Shown one piece after another: positions 15,222 through 24,600 of a stretch of 64,000 nucleotides of DNA. The notes under the pieces are model-generated. The model made no database searches and was not told where the DNA came from. It was given only the letters and a program-made list of their open reading frames with translations. Position 1 is the first letter of the stretch. Every line of letters starts with the position of its first letter. The translations under genes and the position numbers were made by a program. The stretch comes from Pedobacter cryoconitis (GTDB lineage Bacteria; Bacteroidota; Bacteroidia; Sphingobacteriales; Sphingobacteriaceae): positions 868,001 to 932,000 of the forward strand of contig NZ_JACHCG010000001.1 in assembly GCF_014200595.1 (NCBI RefSeq), given 5' to 3'.

Positions 15222-16556
15222 TTAAAATAAAGAGAATTCAACTCTTCTGTTTTTCTGACGACCAGCAGCAGTTTTGTTAGATGCAATTGGTTGGTTTGGA
15301 CCGTAACCTGTTGCTTCAATACGAGATGCATTAGCACCTTGTGAAACTAAGTAAGTTTTGATCGCTTCAGCTCTGTCTTTAGAAAGACGTAAGTTGATAG
15401 CCATTGAACCAGTGTTATCTGTGTGACCAGCTAATTTCAAGCTAAAGTTTTTCTCTACTAATAAAGCAGCAACTCTGTTTAAAGTATTGTATGAAGTAGA
15501 ACGGATAGTAGATTTACCTAAGTCAAACTCTAAGTTTCTGATTGCTTCATCAACTACTTTACGATCTTCAGCAGTAACGATTACTTTTTCTTTGATAATT
15601 TGTTTTGGTGTTTTTAAAGGACAACCAGCACCATCAACAGTAGTGTTTGCTGGAGTTCCAGGGCACTTGTCAAATTTGTTAGCTACACCGTCTCCATCTT
15701 CATCACCCATATCTTTAGCATATTGTTCCTGATCTCTCAATCTGTTTTGCTCAGAAGTAGATAATGCTCTTCTTAACTCAGCGCTTTCTGCTGCACTTTC
15801 TTCACGAACTGCTGCGATTGCACTGTAATTTTGTAATTGAGAAGTTCCTCTTTTACCAAGGGCAATTTCAACACCAGCATGTGCGTAGGTGAATTTGTCA
15901 TTAGTTGCACTTTGTACACCGTCAAAGTTGTTAGTTTTCATGAAATTAACTGTGTAACCTAAATCAAGGTTAACACCTTTTGATAAACCAACTTTAAAAC
16001 CTGCTCCAACTGGGATAAACCAGTGTTCGCCATAACCTGTGTTTCCAGCAGGTACAGCAGCTGTTCCAATTGCATTTGTATTAGCACTTGAAGACATGTA
16101 ACCAGCACCAGCTGTTAAGTAAGGCGATAGTACAGTACGTTTGTGGTTTAAGCTCATGTTTGCAATGGTAAAGTTACCACTTACAGCTGCCGACCAGTCA
16201 ATACGAGTTTCGAAACTAGTACCTGCCTGAGTAGTACCGTCTGGGTTGTTAGCTCTCAGACCTTTTACTTTACCTGCAAGGAAGTCTGCCTGGATACCGA
16301 ATCCCGGAAGAATTTGTTTCTTAATGTAACCACCGTAACCCCAGCTTTCTTGTGGAGTACTAAAGTCGCCATTAGCTCTATTATTGAAAGGAGTATAGTG
16401 CGTTAACATACCACCGTTTAGCCCGATTGACCAGGTACGGAAATCTTTTTTTTCAAAGCGTTTTGTTGTATCAGGCGTAACATCCTGAGCGAACAACGAG
16501 GTTGATAGTCCTACTAAGGATAGTATCAACGCTGATTTTGTAATTCTTGAGTTCAT
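15222..16556 (-). CDS. OmpA-family outer-membrane beta-barrel protein
   Basis: 444 residues. Signal peptide ends near SLFAQD (residue about 25). Residues about 40-235 are a porin-like beta-barrel with alternating aromatic strands (WSIGLNGGMLTHYTPF, VNLDLGYTVNFM). A calcium-binding thrombospondin type-3-like linker follows, GDEDGDGVANKFDKCPGTP, with a final VDGAGCPL. The C-terminal OmpA domain (about 325-444) holds LKLAGHTDNTGSMAINLRLS, RAEAIKTYLV and KNRRVEF, the peptidoglycan-binding motifs. It is a major outer-membrane anchor to the cell wall. It is monocistronic between a bidirectional terminator and a 221-bp upstream region. Confidence 0.92.
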   Translation of the reverse strand: MNSRITKSALILSLVGLSTSLFAQDVTPDTTKRFEKKDFRTWSIGLNGGMLTHYTPFNNRANGDFSTPQESWGYGGYIKKQILPGFGIQADFLAGKVKGLRANNPDGTTQAGTSFETRIDWSAAVSGNFTIANMSLNHKRTVLSPYLTAGAGYMSSSANTNAIGTAAVPAGNTGYGEHWFIPVGAGFKVGLSKGVNLDLGYTVNFMKTNNFDGVQSATNDKFTYAHAGVEIALGKRGTSQLQNYSAIAAVREESAAESAELRRALSTSEQNRLRDQEQYAKDMGDEDGDGVANKFDKCPGTPANTTVDGAGCPLKTPKQIIKEKVIVTAEDRKVVDEAIRNLEFDLGKSTIRSTSYNTLNRVAALLVEKNFSLKLAGHTDNTGSMAINLRLSKDRAEAIKTYLVSQGANASRIEATGYGPNQPIASNKTAAGRQKNRRVEFSLF

Positions 16557-16777
16557 CTTTATTTATAGTTAGATATTAAATCATCAGTACTCTACTGAAT
16601 GATTAGCCAACACGTAATAATCCTGCCAATTGAGATTTAATTGAGATTAGAAATATAGAATAAACTGATTATGAGTTATTTATGAGGTAATTTGTTTTTT
16701 AAGTTAATACTGACTATTCTCTGTTGAAGTTCAATAAAGTGTATAGTATTTGATACAAAATGAATTATTTCATTAAA

Positions 16778-18163
16778 TTACAGTTCAAATACTTCACCTT
16801 TTTCTGGTATCGTTACCGCATATCCGGCGTCTGTTATTGCAGCGGCTAAACTCTCCAGACTTTTACTTTCACCATGAACAAGGAATACTTTTTTGAGCTT
16901 TTCGGGACGTTGTTGTTTCACCGTGTTTAACAAATCGTCATGATCACCGTGCCCGCTTAGTAAATCTGTTTGCTTGATTGTTGCAAAAACCATTAAATCA
17001 CGATGACGTAAACGGACAATAGGGTCTCCTCTGAGTAGCCTGTTGCCTAAAGTTCCTTTGGCACAATAGCCGATAAACAGAATAGTACAGTAGTAATTTT
17101 GGATATTATGATACAGATGATCCTGAATTCTTCCACCTTCCAGCATACCTGCAGAAGAGATAATAATACATGGCTCGTGATAATTAGAAATTGAAATACT
17201 CTCTCTCTTGTCTTGTACGTACGAAAGTTCCTCGAATTCAAACTCATCACCTTTACGGTTATAAAAATCCTGAGAATCTTCATTGAGTAAATGATGGTGT
17301 TTGCGGTAAACATCCGTCGCAAAACCAGCCAGTGGGCTATCTACAAATATTTTTACAGGAGGAAGCAAGCCTTCACTGAATATTTTATTGAGGGAATATA
17401 CCAGTGCCTGGGTCCGGCCTATACTAAAAGCAGGAATAATCAGGCGCCCTGGGAATTTAATACAGGTTTCATTAATCGTTTCCACCAGTTTCTGTTCAAT
17501 CGTGGTATCTTTGCTATGGAACCTGCCGCCATAAGTAGATTCAGATACCAGGTAGTCAACCTCAGGAATAGGTTGTGGATCTACTAAAACCGGGTAGTTT
17601 TTACGGCCGATATCTCCGGTAAAAGCGATGCGTTTTTCCTGCCCGTTTTCCATAATATTTAATACCACAGCTGCTGCACCTAATAAATGGCCTACAGGAA
17701 TAAAGCGAAGGGTAATACCTTCTTTGATCGTAAAATCTTTATCGAAGGCAATGGTTACAAAGCGGTCTACCGTATCCATCACATGCTTGTGCAGGTAAAG
17801 TGGTTTGGGGCCGGATGACGCCCGTTTGCCTCTTGCTCTTTTATTCTGTTTACTCAAGAAGATATTTACAGAATCCATTAACAGGAGTTCTGTTAAATCT
17901 GCCGTTGGTGGTGTACAAAGAATCTGACCATTAAAGCCCAGTCTTAAAAGCGTAGGTAAATTTCCGGAATGGTCAATATGGGCATGGGTTAAAATAACAA
18001 CATCTATAGTAGCCGGATCAAAGGGGAAATACTGGTTTTCTTCCTGATAAGTTTCCTTTTCATAATCAAGTCCGCAATCTATAAGTATATTGTAATTGTC
18101 TGATTGAAGCAGGTGCATACTTCCTGTTACCTGTTTCGCTGCTCCCCAAATCGTTAGTTTCAT
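16778..18163 (-). CDS. MBL-fold/beta-CASP ribonuclease-like metallohydrolase
   Basis: 461 residues. The metallo-beta-lactamase core has HAHIDHSG as the zinc motif near residue 62, with further ligands in PVGHLLGAAAVVL and FTGDIG. The beta-CASP insertion includes IPAFSIGRTQALVYSLNKIF, and the C-terminal RNA-specificity segment has IISSAGMLEGGRI, then SGHGDHDDLLN and KVFLVHGE. This arrangement is shared by CPSF73-like RNases (the YsgA/TTHA0252 type), so an endoribonuclease is most likely, in the cytoplasm. It stands alone. Substrate RNAs are unknown. Confidence 0.88.
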   Translation of the reverse strand: MKLTIWGAAKQVTGSMHLLQSDNYNILIDCGLDYEKETYQEENQYFPFDPATIDVVILTHAHIDHSGNLPTLLRLGFNGQILCTPPTADLTELLLMDSVNIFLSKQNKRARGKRASSGPKPLYLHKHVMDTVDRFVTIAFDKDFTIKEGITLRFIPVGHLLGAAAVVLNIMENGQEKRIAFTGDIGRKNYPVLVDPQPIPEVDYLVSESTYGGRFHSKDTTIEQKLVETINETCIKFPGRLIIPAFSIGRTQALVYSLNKIFSEGLLPPVKIFVDSPLAGFATDVYRKHHHLLNEDSQDFYNRKGDEFEFEELSYVQDKRESISISNYHEPCIIISSAGMLEGGRIQDHLYHNIQNYYCTILFIGYCAKGTLGNRLLRGDPIVRLRHRDLMVFATIKQTDLLSGHGDHDDLLNTVKQQRPEKLKKVFLVHGESKSLESLAAAITDAGYAVTIPEKGEVFEL

Positions 18164-18300
18164 GTCTGTATATATTTTTCCGCAATCTTTAGGGCCTGTT
18201 TAAAACATCTATAATAGAAGATAAACAATTTTAATTGCAAAAGCCCGGATTCTTTAAGCTTAAAAAGAATAAAAAGATCAGCAAGATATCATTTTAAAAC

Positions 18301-19116
18301 TTAAACAAGGCTATTTAGTGTGATCTTAAATTCATAGTTGAGTTTTTCGGCTACATATATACTATGCACCGATTTCCAGTTGAGCAGCTCATCTTTGAAC
18401 TGAGGTATTTCTAATCCTGATCTTGAGGCTGCGGCAGTATAGAATATGGAGCGGGTTGGATGATCTGTAGCACATGCATTAAAAATATAACCAAAAGCTT
18501 GCTTTTCAATGATGCGTAATGTTAAACCGATACAATCTGACAGGTGAATAAGATTTACCGGAGCTTTTCCATTGGGTATAGCTGATTTGCCTGCAAAGAA
18601 TCTCCCTGGATCTCTGCCGGGGCCTATTAATCCCCCAAATCTGAGTATTGTAGTGGTAAAATCAGGAATGGCTGTTAAATTTTGTTCAGCAGCCAGAATT
18701 GCTTTACCAGATTCAGTTTCAGGATCTGGAGCAGTATGTTCATTAACTTCCTGATTATAATCTCCATATACTGAAGTAGCACTGATAAAGATAATATTTG
18801 GAATATTGCCATTTACTGCTGCTTTTGATACTTTCTGAATCTTTGATAAAAAGGTGTGTTGTTCTGCTGTACTTCTTTTTGGAGGAATGCTTATAATGAT
18901 TAGATCGCAATCGAAAAAATCATTATTAATAATGTCTTCCTCTGACGTGAAATTTATAAGATAGGGCAGGATTCCGGCTTGTTTTAAAATTGCTAATTTA
19001 TCAGGGGTAGTTGTGGAACCTTTTACGATATATCCGTTTTTTAGCAGTTCTTTAGCAAGCGCTGATCCGTACCAGCCACAACCCAGTATACTGATTTTAT
19101 TATTTAATGAATACAT
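18301..19116 (-). CDS. NAD(P)-binding epimerase-like protein (YeeZ-type SDR)
   Basis: 271 residues. The Rossmann motif GCGWYGSALAKEL (about residues 12-24) replaces the usual GxxGxxG in the YeeZ manner. Further elements are STTTPDKLAILKQAG, DLIIISIPPKRS, FISATSVYGDYN with the serine and tyrosine of extended SDRs, and LRFGGLIGPGRDPG. YeeZ-like proteins are atypical SDRs of uncertain substrate, often linked to nucleotide sugars. It lies downstream of the cold-shock gene and its terminator, and upstream of the beta-CASP gene with 137 bp between. Enzymatic role unassigned. Confidence 0.82.
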   Translation of the reverse strand: MYSLNNKISILGCGWYGSALAKELLKNGYIVKGSTTTPDKLAILKQAGILPYLINFTSEEDIINNDFFDCDLIIISIPPKRSTAEQHTFLSKIQKVSKAAVNGNIPNIIFISATSVYGDYNQEVNEHTAPDPETESGKAILAAEQNLTAIPDFTTTILRFGGLIGPGRDPGRFFAGKSAIPNGKAPVNLIHLSDCIGLTLRIIEKQAFGYIFNACATDHPTRSIFYTAAASRSGLEIPQFKDELLNWKSVHSIYVAEKLNYEFKITLNSLV

Positions 19117-19170
19117 TAATGCTGATTTTTGTAGTCTGGAACTTTTAAATTGCTATGCGTGGATTTTATA

Positions 19171-19205
19171 AAAAAAGGGGTGATGCATTGCATCACCCCT
19201 TTTTA
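19171..19205 (-). terminator. Terminator of the cold-shock gene
   Basis: GGGGTGATGCA and TGCATCACCCC are perfect arms with a one-base centre, flanked by an A-run and a T-run, so it can act in both orientations. Confidence 0.8.
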
Positions 19206-19221
19206 AATTTTAACGAATTTC

Positions 19222-19428
19222 TTAAAGAACAGTTACATTAGAAGCCTCAGGGCCTTTTTTACCGTCATTCAATTCGAATTCTACATTGTCACCTTCATTC
19301 AATTCTCTGAATGAATCTCCTGCAATCGCAGAAAAATGTACGAAAATATCTTTTCCTCCATCTTCTGGAGTTATAAAACCAAACCCTTTTGCAGAATTAA
19401 ACCATTTAACTTTTCCTGTTGTACGCAT
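19222..19428 (-). CDS. Cold-shock protein, CspA family
   Basis: 68 residues, a single OB-fold cold-shock domain. RNP1 is KGFGFITPE and RNP2 is DIFVHFSAI; the start [12 protein letters not shown] is classic, and the end [10 protein letters not shown] is the standard last strand. It should bind single-stranded RNA and act as an RNA chaperone. It is transcribed alone, with a good terminator and a region of 145 bp upstream before the divergent 85-aa gene that probably includes a long untranslated leader; cold induction is typical of the family but is not shown here. Confidence 0.95.
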   Translation of the reverse strand: MRTTGKVKWFNSAKGFGFITPEDGGKDIFVHFSAIAGDSFRELNEGDNVEFELNDGKKGPEASNVTVL

Positions 19429-19573
19429 ATTAATGTTATAAATTTCGCTGTGAAAATAATCAATTGAATACTAATATCCAAAATCTTAATTGCTTATTGT
19501 ATTCATTTTACATGAATTGAGTAAAACCAGCGCATATTGTTTTTGTTGTTATTAAAATATAAAAGATCAATTT

Positions 19574-19831
19574 ATGATAAATTCAGGATCAAAAGCAAAT
19601 AAGGTTAAAACAGACCAGCTAAATGGGATTAAAACAAATCCTCCATCAGAAGATCTGGAGACGTATCGGGAAGCAGACAATTTAGGACTGGATGCGGATG
19701 GTTCTTCTGTAAATCCGGAAAAGACTAATTATAACAATGATAATGACCGGGTTTCGCATAATCCCGATGGAGAAGATGATGAGCATGATACGGGAGAAGC
19801 ACCTGGCCATTCCCCTTTAATGGATAAATAA
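19574..19831 (+). CDS. Small acidic disordered protein, unknown function
   Basis: 85 residues with no hydrophobic core, rich in Asp, Glu, Asn, Gly and Pro (for example HNPDGEDDEHDTGEAPGHSP), so it is probably intrinsically disordered. No signal peptide. The ATG is at 19574 and the upstream 145 bp is shared with the divergent cold-shock gene. Its composition resembles small stress-associated hydrophilic proteins, but I recognise no family. It might equally be a non-essential filler ORF; amino-acid composition and the intact frame favour a real gene. Confidence 0.55.
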   Translation: MINSGSKANKVKTDQLNGIKTNPPSEDLETYREADNLGLDADGSSVNPEKTNYNNDNDRVSHNPDGEDDEHDTGEAPGHSPLMDK

Positions 19832-19944
19832 GCCGGGTTGAAATAAGTTTTAAGAGTTATTGTAACAGGAATATTAATCTTGGCATCATTTTAGCAAATA
19901 GTTATGTGACTTTAATATCTATATAACAACTAAAAAAACACAAA

Positions 19945-20430
19945 ATGAAAAATACGTTCGCAATATTAGGTATAGCACTTGCTTTTACAGCATGTACTAA
20001 TGCCAGGAAGGAAGAAGCAATTAAAGTAGCTACGATCAAGGCTGTAAAAGACAGTATGAGATTAGATAGCTTCAAAAAAGCAGATATTGCTGAAAAACAG
20101 CAGGCTGCTAAAATACAGGAAGAAAAAAGAGTATTGATGCTGGCTTCTGCCAAAGCTGCTGAAAATGCTCCTGCTGCTACCATGGCTTCGCCACGCAGTC
20201 ATTCTGTAGATCATCACACAACTACTACTACAACAACTAAAAAGAAAGGTTGGAGCAGTGCAGCGTTAGGAACTGTTATTGGTGCAGGTGCAGGTGGATT
20301 AGGCGGTGCACTTATTGATAAGAAGAAAGGCAGAGGTGCTATTATCGGTGGAGTAGCAGGTGCAGGTGCCGGATATTTAATCGGTCGTGGACAAGATAGA
20401 AAATCCGGTAGGGTCCAGCCTAAAAACTAG
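19945..20430 (+). CDS. Lipoprotein with glycine-zipper (YMGG-like) domain
   Basis: 161 residues. A lipobox FTAC gives C17 after a short signal peptide. Residues 20-75 are lysine- and alanine-rich helix, followed by a His-Thr tract (DHHTTTTTTTKKKGW). Residues about 105-150 form a glycine zipper of two halves, GTVIGAGAGGLGGALI and GGVAGAGAGYLIGRG, a membrane-inserting hairpin seen in YMGG-like and Rick17-kDa-type lipoproteins. It is probably anchored in the envelope. It has its own terminator and no operon partner. Exact role unknown. Confidence 0.8.
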   Translation: MKNTFAILGIALAFTACTNARKEEAIKVATIKAVKDSMRLDSFKKADIAEKQQAAKIQEEKRVLMLASAKAAENAPAATMASPRSHSVDHHTTTTTTTKKKGWSSAALGTVIGAGAGGLGGALIDKKKGRGAIIGGVAGAGAGYLIGRGQDRKSGRVQPKN

Positions 20431-20460
20431 GTTTTTAATCAGTAACCGTTTCGGTAAAAT

Positions 20461-20500
20461 AAAAAGGCCTGATTTATCATATGATAAATCAGGCCTTTTT
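20461..20500. terminator. Bidirectional terminator, 40-bp perfect palindrome
   Basis: The 20-base arms AAAAAGGCCTGATTTATCAT and its complement abut with no spacer, with A and T runs at the ends. It separates the convergent genes at 19945 and 20503. Confidence 0.88.
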
Positions 20501-20502
20501 AT

Positions 20503-20700
20503 TTATTTCTTTTCAGGTGCTTTTTCTGGAGGTGTAGATACAATTTCACCGTATTCATTTACGTATGCCATCATACTTTCCAGATCGCCGCCTGTTGAAT
20601 TCTGCTTGCGTTCTTCTTTGCGTTGCTCTTTATCTTCTTTTTTCTTCTGCCTGTTTTTTTCTAGTTGCTTCTTCATGAAGGTCGCCTGAGACTTAGCCAT
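20503..20700 (-). CDS. Small basic Bacteroidota protein
   Basis: 65 residues. The first 35 are almost all charged helix (QATFMKKQLEKNRQKKKEDK, then EQRKEERKQNS), then a conserved-looking tail GGDLESMMAYVNEYGEIVST followed by PPEKAP. I recall similar short proteins in Bacteroidota, sometimes attached to or near cold-shock domain proteins, but am not certain. The lysine-rich half suggests RNA or ribosome binding; this is inference. A promoter at 20911-20940 reads toward it through a leader of about 205 bases. A 100-aa open frame on the opposite strand is a shadow. Confidence 0.72.
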   Translation of the reverse strand: MAKSQATFMKKQLEKNRQKKKEDKEQRKEERKQNSTGGDLESMMAYVNEYGEIVSTPPEKAPEKK

Positions 20701-20905
20701 AAATTTCCGTATTTAGTTAAAAAATAACTCTTCTCTGCTGTTACTTGTTAAGGCGTTCCATAAACAATATAGTACTGGATCGATCTAGCCCGAATAAAAC
20801 TTAAATTCCCGGGCAACAACGGTAGGGGAGCCAGGAGAAATTGAATCTAATCAAATGGATTGATTAGCAAGTAAGTATTAAGAGAGTTTGAGTTTATACT
20901 CCGTT
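20701..20905 (-). other. Long 5' leader or small RNA upstream of the 65-aa gene
   Basis: The promoter at 20911-20940 predicts a transcript start near 20905, leaving about 205 untranslated bases. The segment is GC-richer than its surroundings and on the minus strand contains CCCGGGAATTTAAGTTTTAT followed by TCGGGC, which can pair. No known RNA family was recognised; a regulatory leader or an independent RNA are both possible. Confidence 0.35.
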
Positions 20906-20910
20906 CTACG

Positions 20911-20940
20911 CAAATATACACAAAATAATTTATTTACAAA
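20911..20940 (-). promoter_or_regulatory. Bacteroidota promoter reading toward 20700
   Basis: On the minus strand TTTG (20940-20937), 18 bases, then TATATTTG (20918-20911), a close match to the TTTG/TAnnTTTG consensus. Confidence 0.6.
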
Positions 20941-21656
20941 AGCCCAGGCTGAATATGTGTTGTTCTGTTTGAGGAAAATTTGCGGGATTAACGGATAAAA
21001 TATGGGGAATTATTCTTTTAAGGAGTAGTGATGCCAGGTGAGTTTCTTTTAATGTAACCAGTTTAAAAGCTGAGGTAGTTATCGTAAGGATAATAGTATT
21101 CTTTTAATTCTTGTGAGTATTGTTATTTGGTAATTAATAATTATTTGGTTTATTTATTTCCTTTTACGGTTAATATTTGCATATTTTGGATATTGATTTT
21201 GGTGTGTAATATATTTCCCGTTTTGGGGTGTAGTTACTCATTTAATGTTCTATTGTTGATTGCTTAATAATCCGGTTTCTTGTTTATTGATATTAATAGT
21301 ATATCGTTCTATATTTATCAATGTGGTTTTTTTCGCCATATAATACGATTTAGTATTGTTATTTTTTATTAGGACTCCCTGTGGGAATGCTTATTTTGTG
21401 ATTTATGCCTTTAAAAGTATTTTTTGGCACAAAAATTATTTAAACATGATTTTATAGGGTGAAAATTTGGATAATAGCATTATTTGTGCCTATTTTGTGG
21501 GTGTAAATTGCGTAATTAACTAATGTGAAATATTGATTCTTAGATAATTAGGATTTTTAACTTTCAGAGTTTGTGTTTTGTGAGCCACAAATTTTGAAAT
21601 ATATTTTTGCACTAGTGATTAGCAATTTGTGACAACTATCTACGCTATCGCCTCCT
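20941..21656. other. AT-rich intergenic region before the giant adhesin
   Basis: 716 bases, strongly AT-rich, without a credible ORF, tRNA or mobile-element remnant. Only the adhesin promoter near its right end is recognisable. Its length is out of proportion to the rest of the window, so additional regulatory sites are likely, but none can be named. Confidence 0.5.
21577..21609 (+). promoter_or_regulatory. Promoter of the adhesin operon with an overlapping palindrome
   Basis: TTTG (21577-21580), 21 bases, TATTTTTG (21602-21609) fits the Bacteroidota consensus, giving a leader of about 40 bases. The -33 element is the left arm of TTTGTG-AGC-CACAAA (21577-21591), a possible regulator site. 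Confidence 0.55.
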
Positions 21657-24600
21657 ATGAATAAATCTCTCCGTTTTAAACTCCTGACAAAGTTTACTTC
21701 GCTGATTCACTCGTTAACAGCGTATATGAATCGCAGGGGGATTCCGGCAAGAAAAGGGTTCCTGGCGATAGTGAGTGTAGGTTTGTTTTTTCTATTTACA
21801 CTAAATCCTTTTTCCTCGCGCGCGCAATTTCCTTACGATGAAAGTTTTAGAAACTCAACTACAAACAAGCCGGATGTGAAATTTGGTGGGGAGCCTACTG
21901 CATTTCTTACAGCGCTTTATCCAATTGCTGGTTCAGTGACAGATGCACAAGGCGAAGGATATTTGAGACTGACAAATAATAAAACTAAACAAAAAGGTTA
22001 TGTTTATTCTAATAATGTTTTTCTGGGAACTTATGGTTTAAATATCGAGTTTGAGTACTTTACTTATGGAGGTGGCACTAATGGTGCTGATGGTCTTAGT
22101 TTCTTCTTATTTGATGCCGCGGTTGCCGATGCTGATTTTAATATTGGCGGATTTGGCGGATCTTTGGGATATGCTCAACTCAATAAGGATGGCAAAGATT
22201 TTAAAGGAGTTAGCAAAGGGTATTTGGGTATTGGTTTAGATGAATTTGGGAATTTTTCAAATCGCGGTGAGGGCAGGCAAGGCGATAAAGATCAGATTCC
22301 TAATAGTATAGTTCTTCGTGGTGCGGGAGATGGGTTTGCTTATGTACCTACAAACTACCCTTTACTTACGACTGTTAAAACCTCAGCACTTGCAACTGAT
22401 CCATTTAATATCGCCGGAGGTTCGCGAACTGCAAAGGATGGAGATCCGGAATACCGTAAAGTGTTTATTAATTTGGTACCCAGGCCTGGGGGGGGATTAT
22501 TAATTAGTGTGAGCGTTAAACATGGTAGTGTCATTACTCCGGTAATTGTTAAGTATCCTTATACTACACCTATTCCTGCGAAAGGTTTGAAGTATGGAAT
22601 TGCTTCTTCAACCGGAGATAATGTGAATTATCATGAGATCAGAGGTTTAACTTTGACGGTTGATAAAAGTGTATTGAGCCAGCCTGTGGCTCCAAATCCT
22701 TCAATGATTATTTGCCAGGGTGCTTCTGGCAGTTTGGATATACTGACCGGGGCAACAAAACCTAATGCAGGTGGTGATCCCAATCCGGATAACGTAGACC
22801 TTGATCCTCTTACTCCAGAGATTGATCGGCAAGTCGTAACAGATGCAGGTACTTTTGTATTTGATAATGTGAATACTAAACTGCTTACGTTTACTCCTAA
22901 ACCGGGCTTTAGTGGTAGTTCTGCATCCATAAAGTTTAATTTTATGGATGTTTATGGAGCTAAATCAACAGTAGGAACAGCCACATTTAATATTAATTCT
23001 CCAATAATTACCACACAGCCGGTAGGTGCAACTATTTGTGAAAACTCTGCTTTTACATCTACAGTAGCAGCTACAGGGCCGAATCTTTCTTATCAATGGC
23101 TGGTTAATACTGGCAGTAGCTGGGATGTTGTTGCAGATCCTGATGGGTCATTGGGATCAAAGACAAATACGCTTAATATCAGCAGGGTGCCATTTACTTA
23201 TAATGGCTATAAATATAGGGTTCAGGTTAGTTCTCCAGGCGGATGTAATGTTCTTTCTGATATCATAAACCTAACTGTTAATCAATTGCCTACAGCAGCA
23301 ATTTCACCTTTAAAGCAGGATGTATGTCAGGATAGTCCTGATATTCCCGTTACCTTTAGTGGAAAGTATGGAACAGGGCCTTATACTTTCTATTATACGA
23401 TTAGTGACGGAACAGTTAAGAGCGCGATTAAGACTATCACTACAACTGGTTCTAATAGTAGTATTACAATAAATCATCCTACTGATGTCCCTGGGGTCTT
23501 CACCTACGAGGTTGTAAAGGTTTCCAATTCAACTTGTAGTAATGACCTGATATCAAGGAGTAAACTTACTATTATACCAAATGCTTCAGTTGGATTGGCT
23601 CCATTATCTGGCACTGCTATACAAAATGTATGTGTAGGTATGCCTATGCAATCCATAGTTTATCAGGTTAAAGACGCTGATGAAGCGACTGTAAGTTTTA
23701 ATAAAATTAATCCGGATATAACATTTGTTTATGATGCTGTAAAACAAACAATAACAATCAGCGGAACCTCATCTTTAGTAGGCAAATTTCCTTTTACTGT
23801 GAGCACAATTGGTGGTTGTTCTACAGCCACCACAACAGGAGAGATTAATGTTTTACCAAATACGACGATTGCATTGACTTCGGCGGTGAAAACTGACCAG
23901 CAGGAATTGTGCGTGAATACAGCGATTACCCAAATCGAATATCAGGTCACCAATGGCAAAGCGGCAATGATTACTGGTTTACCTGCAGAATTAACTTCAG
24001 CTTACGATGCCTTGACTGGTAAGTTTACGATCGGCGGTACGCCCGTTAGAGCAGGTTTGATCACTTATACGATTACTGCGACAGGAGATTGTAATCCTGC
24101 AAGTATAACCGGAACTATTAATGTTAAACCAGATGTGACTATTGCACTGACTTCGGCTGTGAAAACAGATCAGCAGGAATTGTGCGTGAATACAGCGATT
24201 ACCCAAATCGAATATCAGGTCACCAATGGCAAAGCGGCAACGATTACCGGTTTACCTGCAGAATTAACTTCAGCTTACGATGCCTTGACTGGTAAGTTTA
24301 CGATCAGCGGTACGCCCGTTAGAGCAGGTCTGATTACCTATACGATTACTGCCACCGGGGACTGTAAACTGGCAAGCATTACCGGGACAATCAACGTGAA
24401 ACCGGATGTGATCATTGCATTGACTTCGGCTGTGAAAACAGATCAGCAGGAATTGTGCGTGAACACAGCGATTACCCAAATCGAATACCAGGTCACCAAT
24501 GGCAAAGCGGCAACGATTACCGGTTTACCAGCAGAGTTAACTTCAGCTTACGATGCCTTGACTGGTAAGTTTACGATCAGCGGTACGCCCGTTAGAGCAG

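Noticed and set aside
20387..20689. 100-aa plus-strand frame opposite the 65-aa gene
   Set aside because: It would cross the bidirectional terminator and translates as repeats of Phe/Ser; the opposite 65-aa protein is more credible.
20941..21656. Hidden tRNA, insertion sequence or gene remnants in the long AT-rich stretch
   Set aside because: No cloverleaf, no terminal inverted repeats, and only short broken frames were seen.
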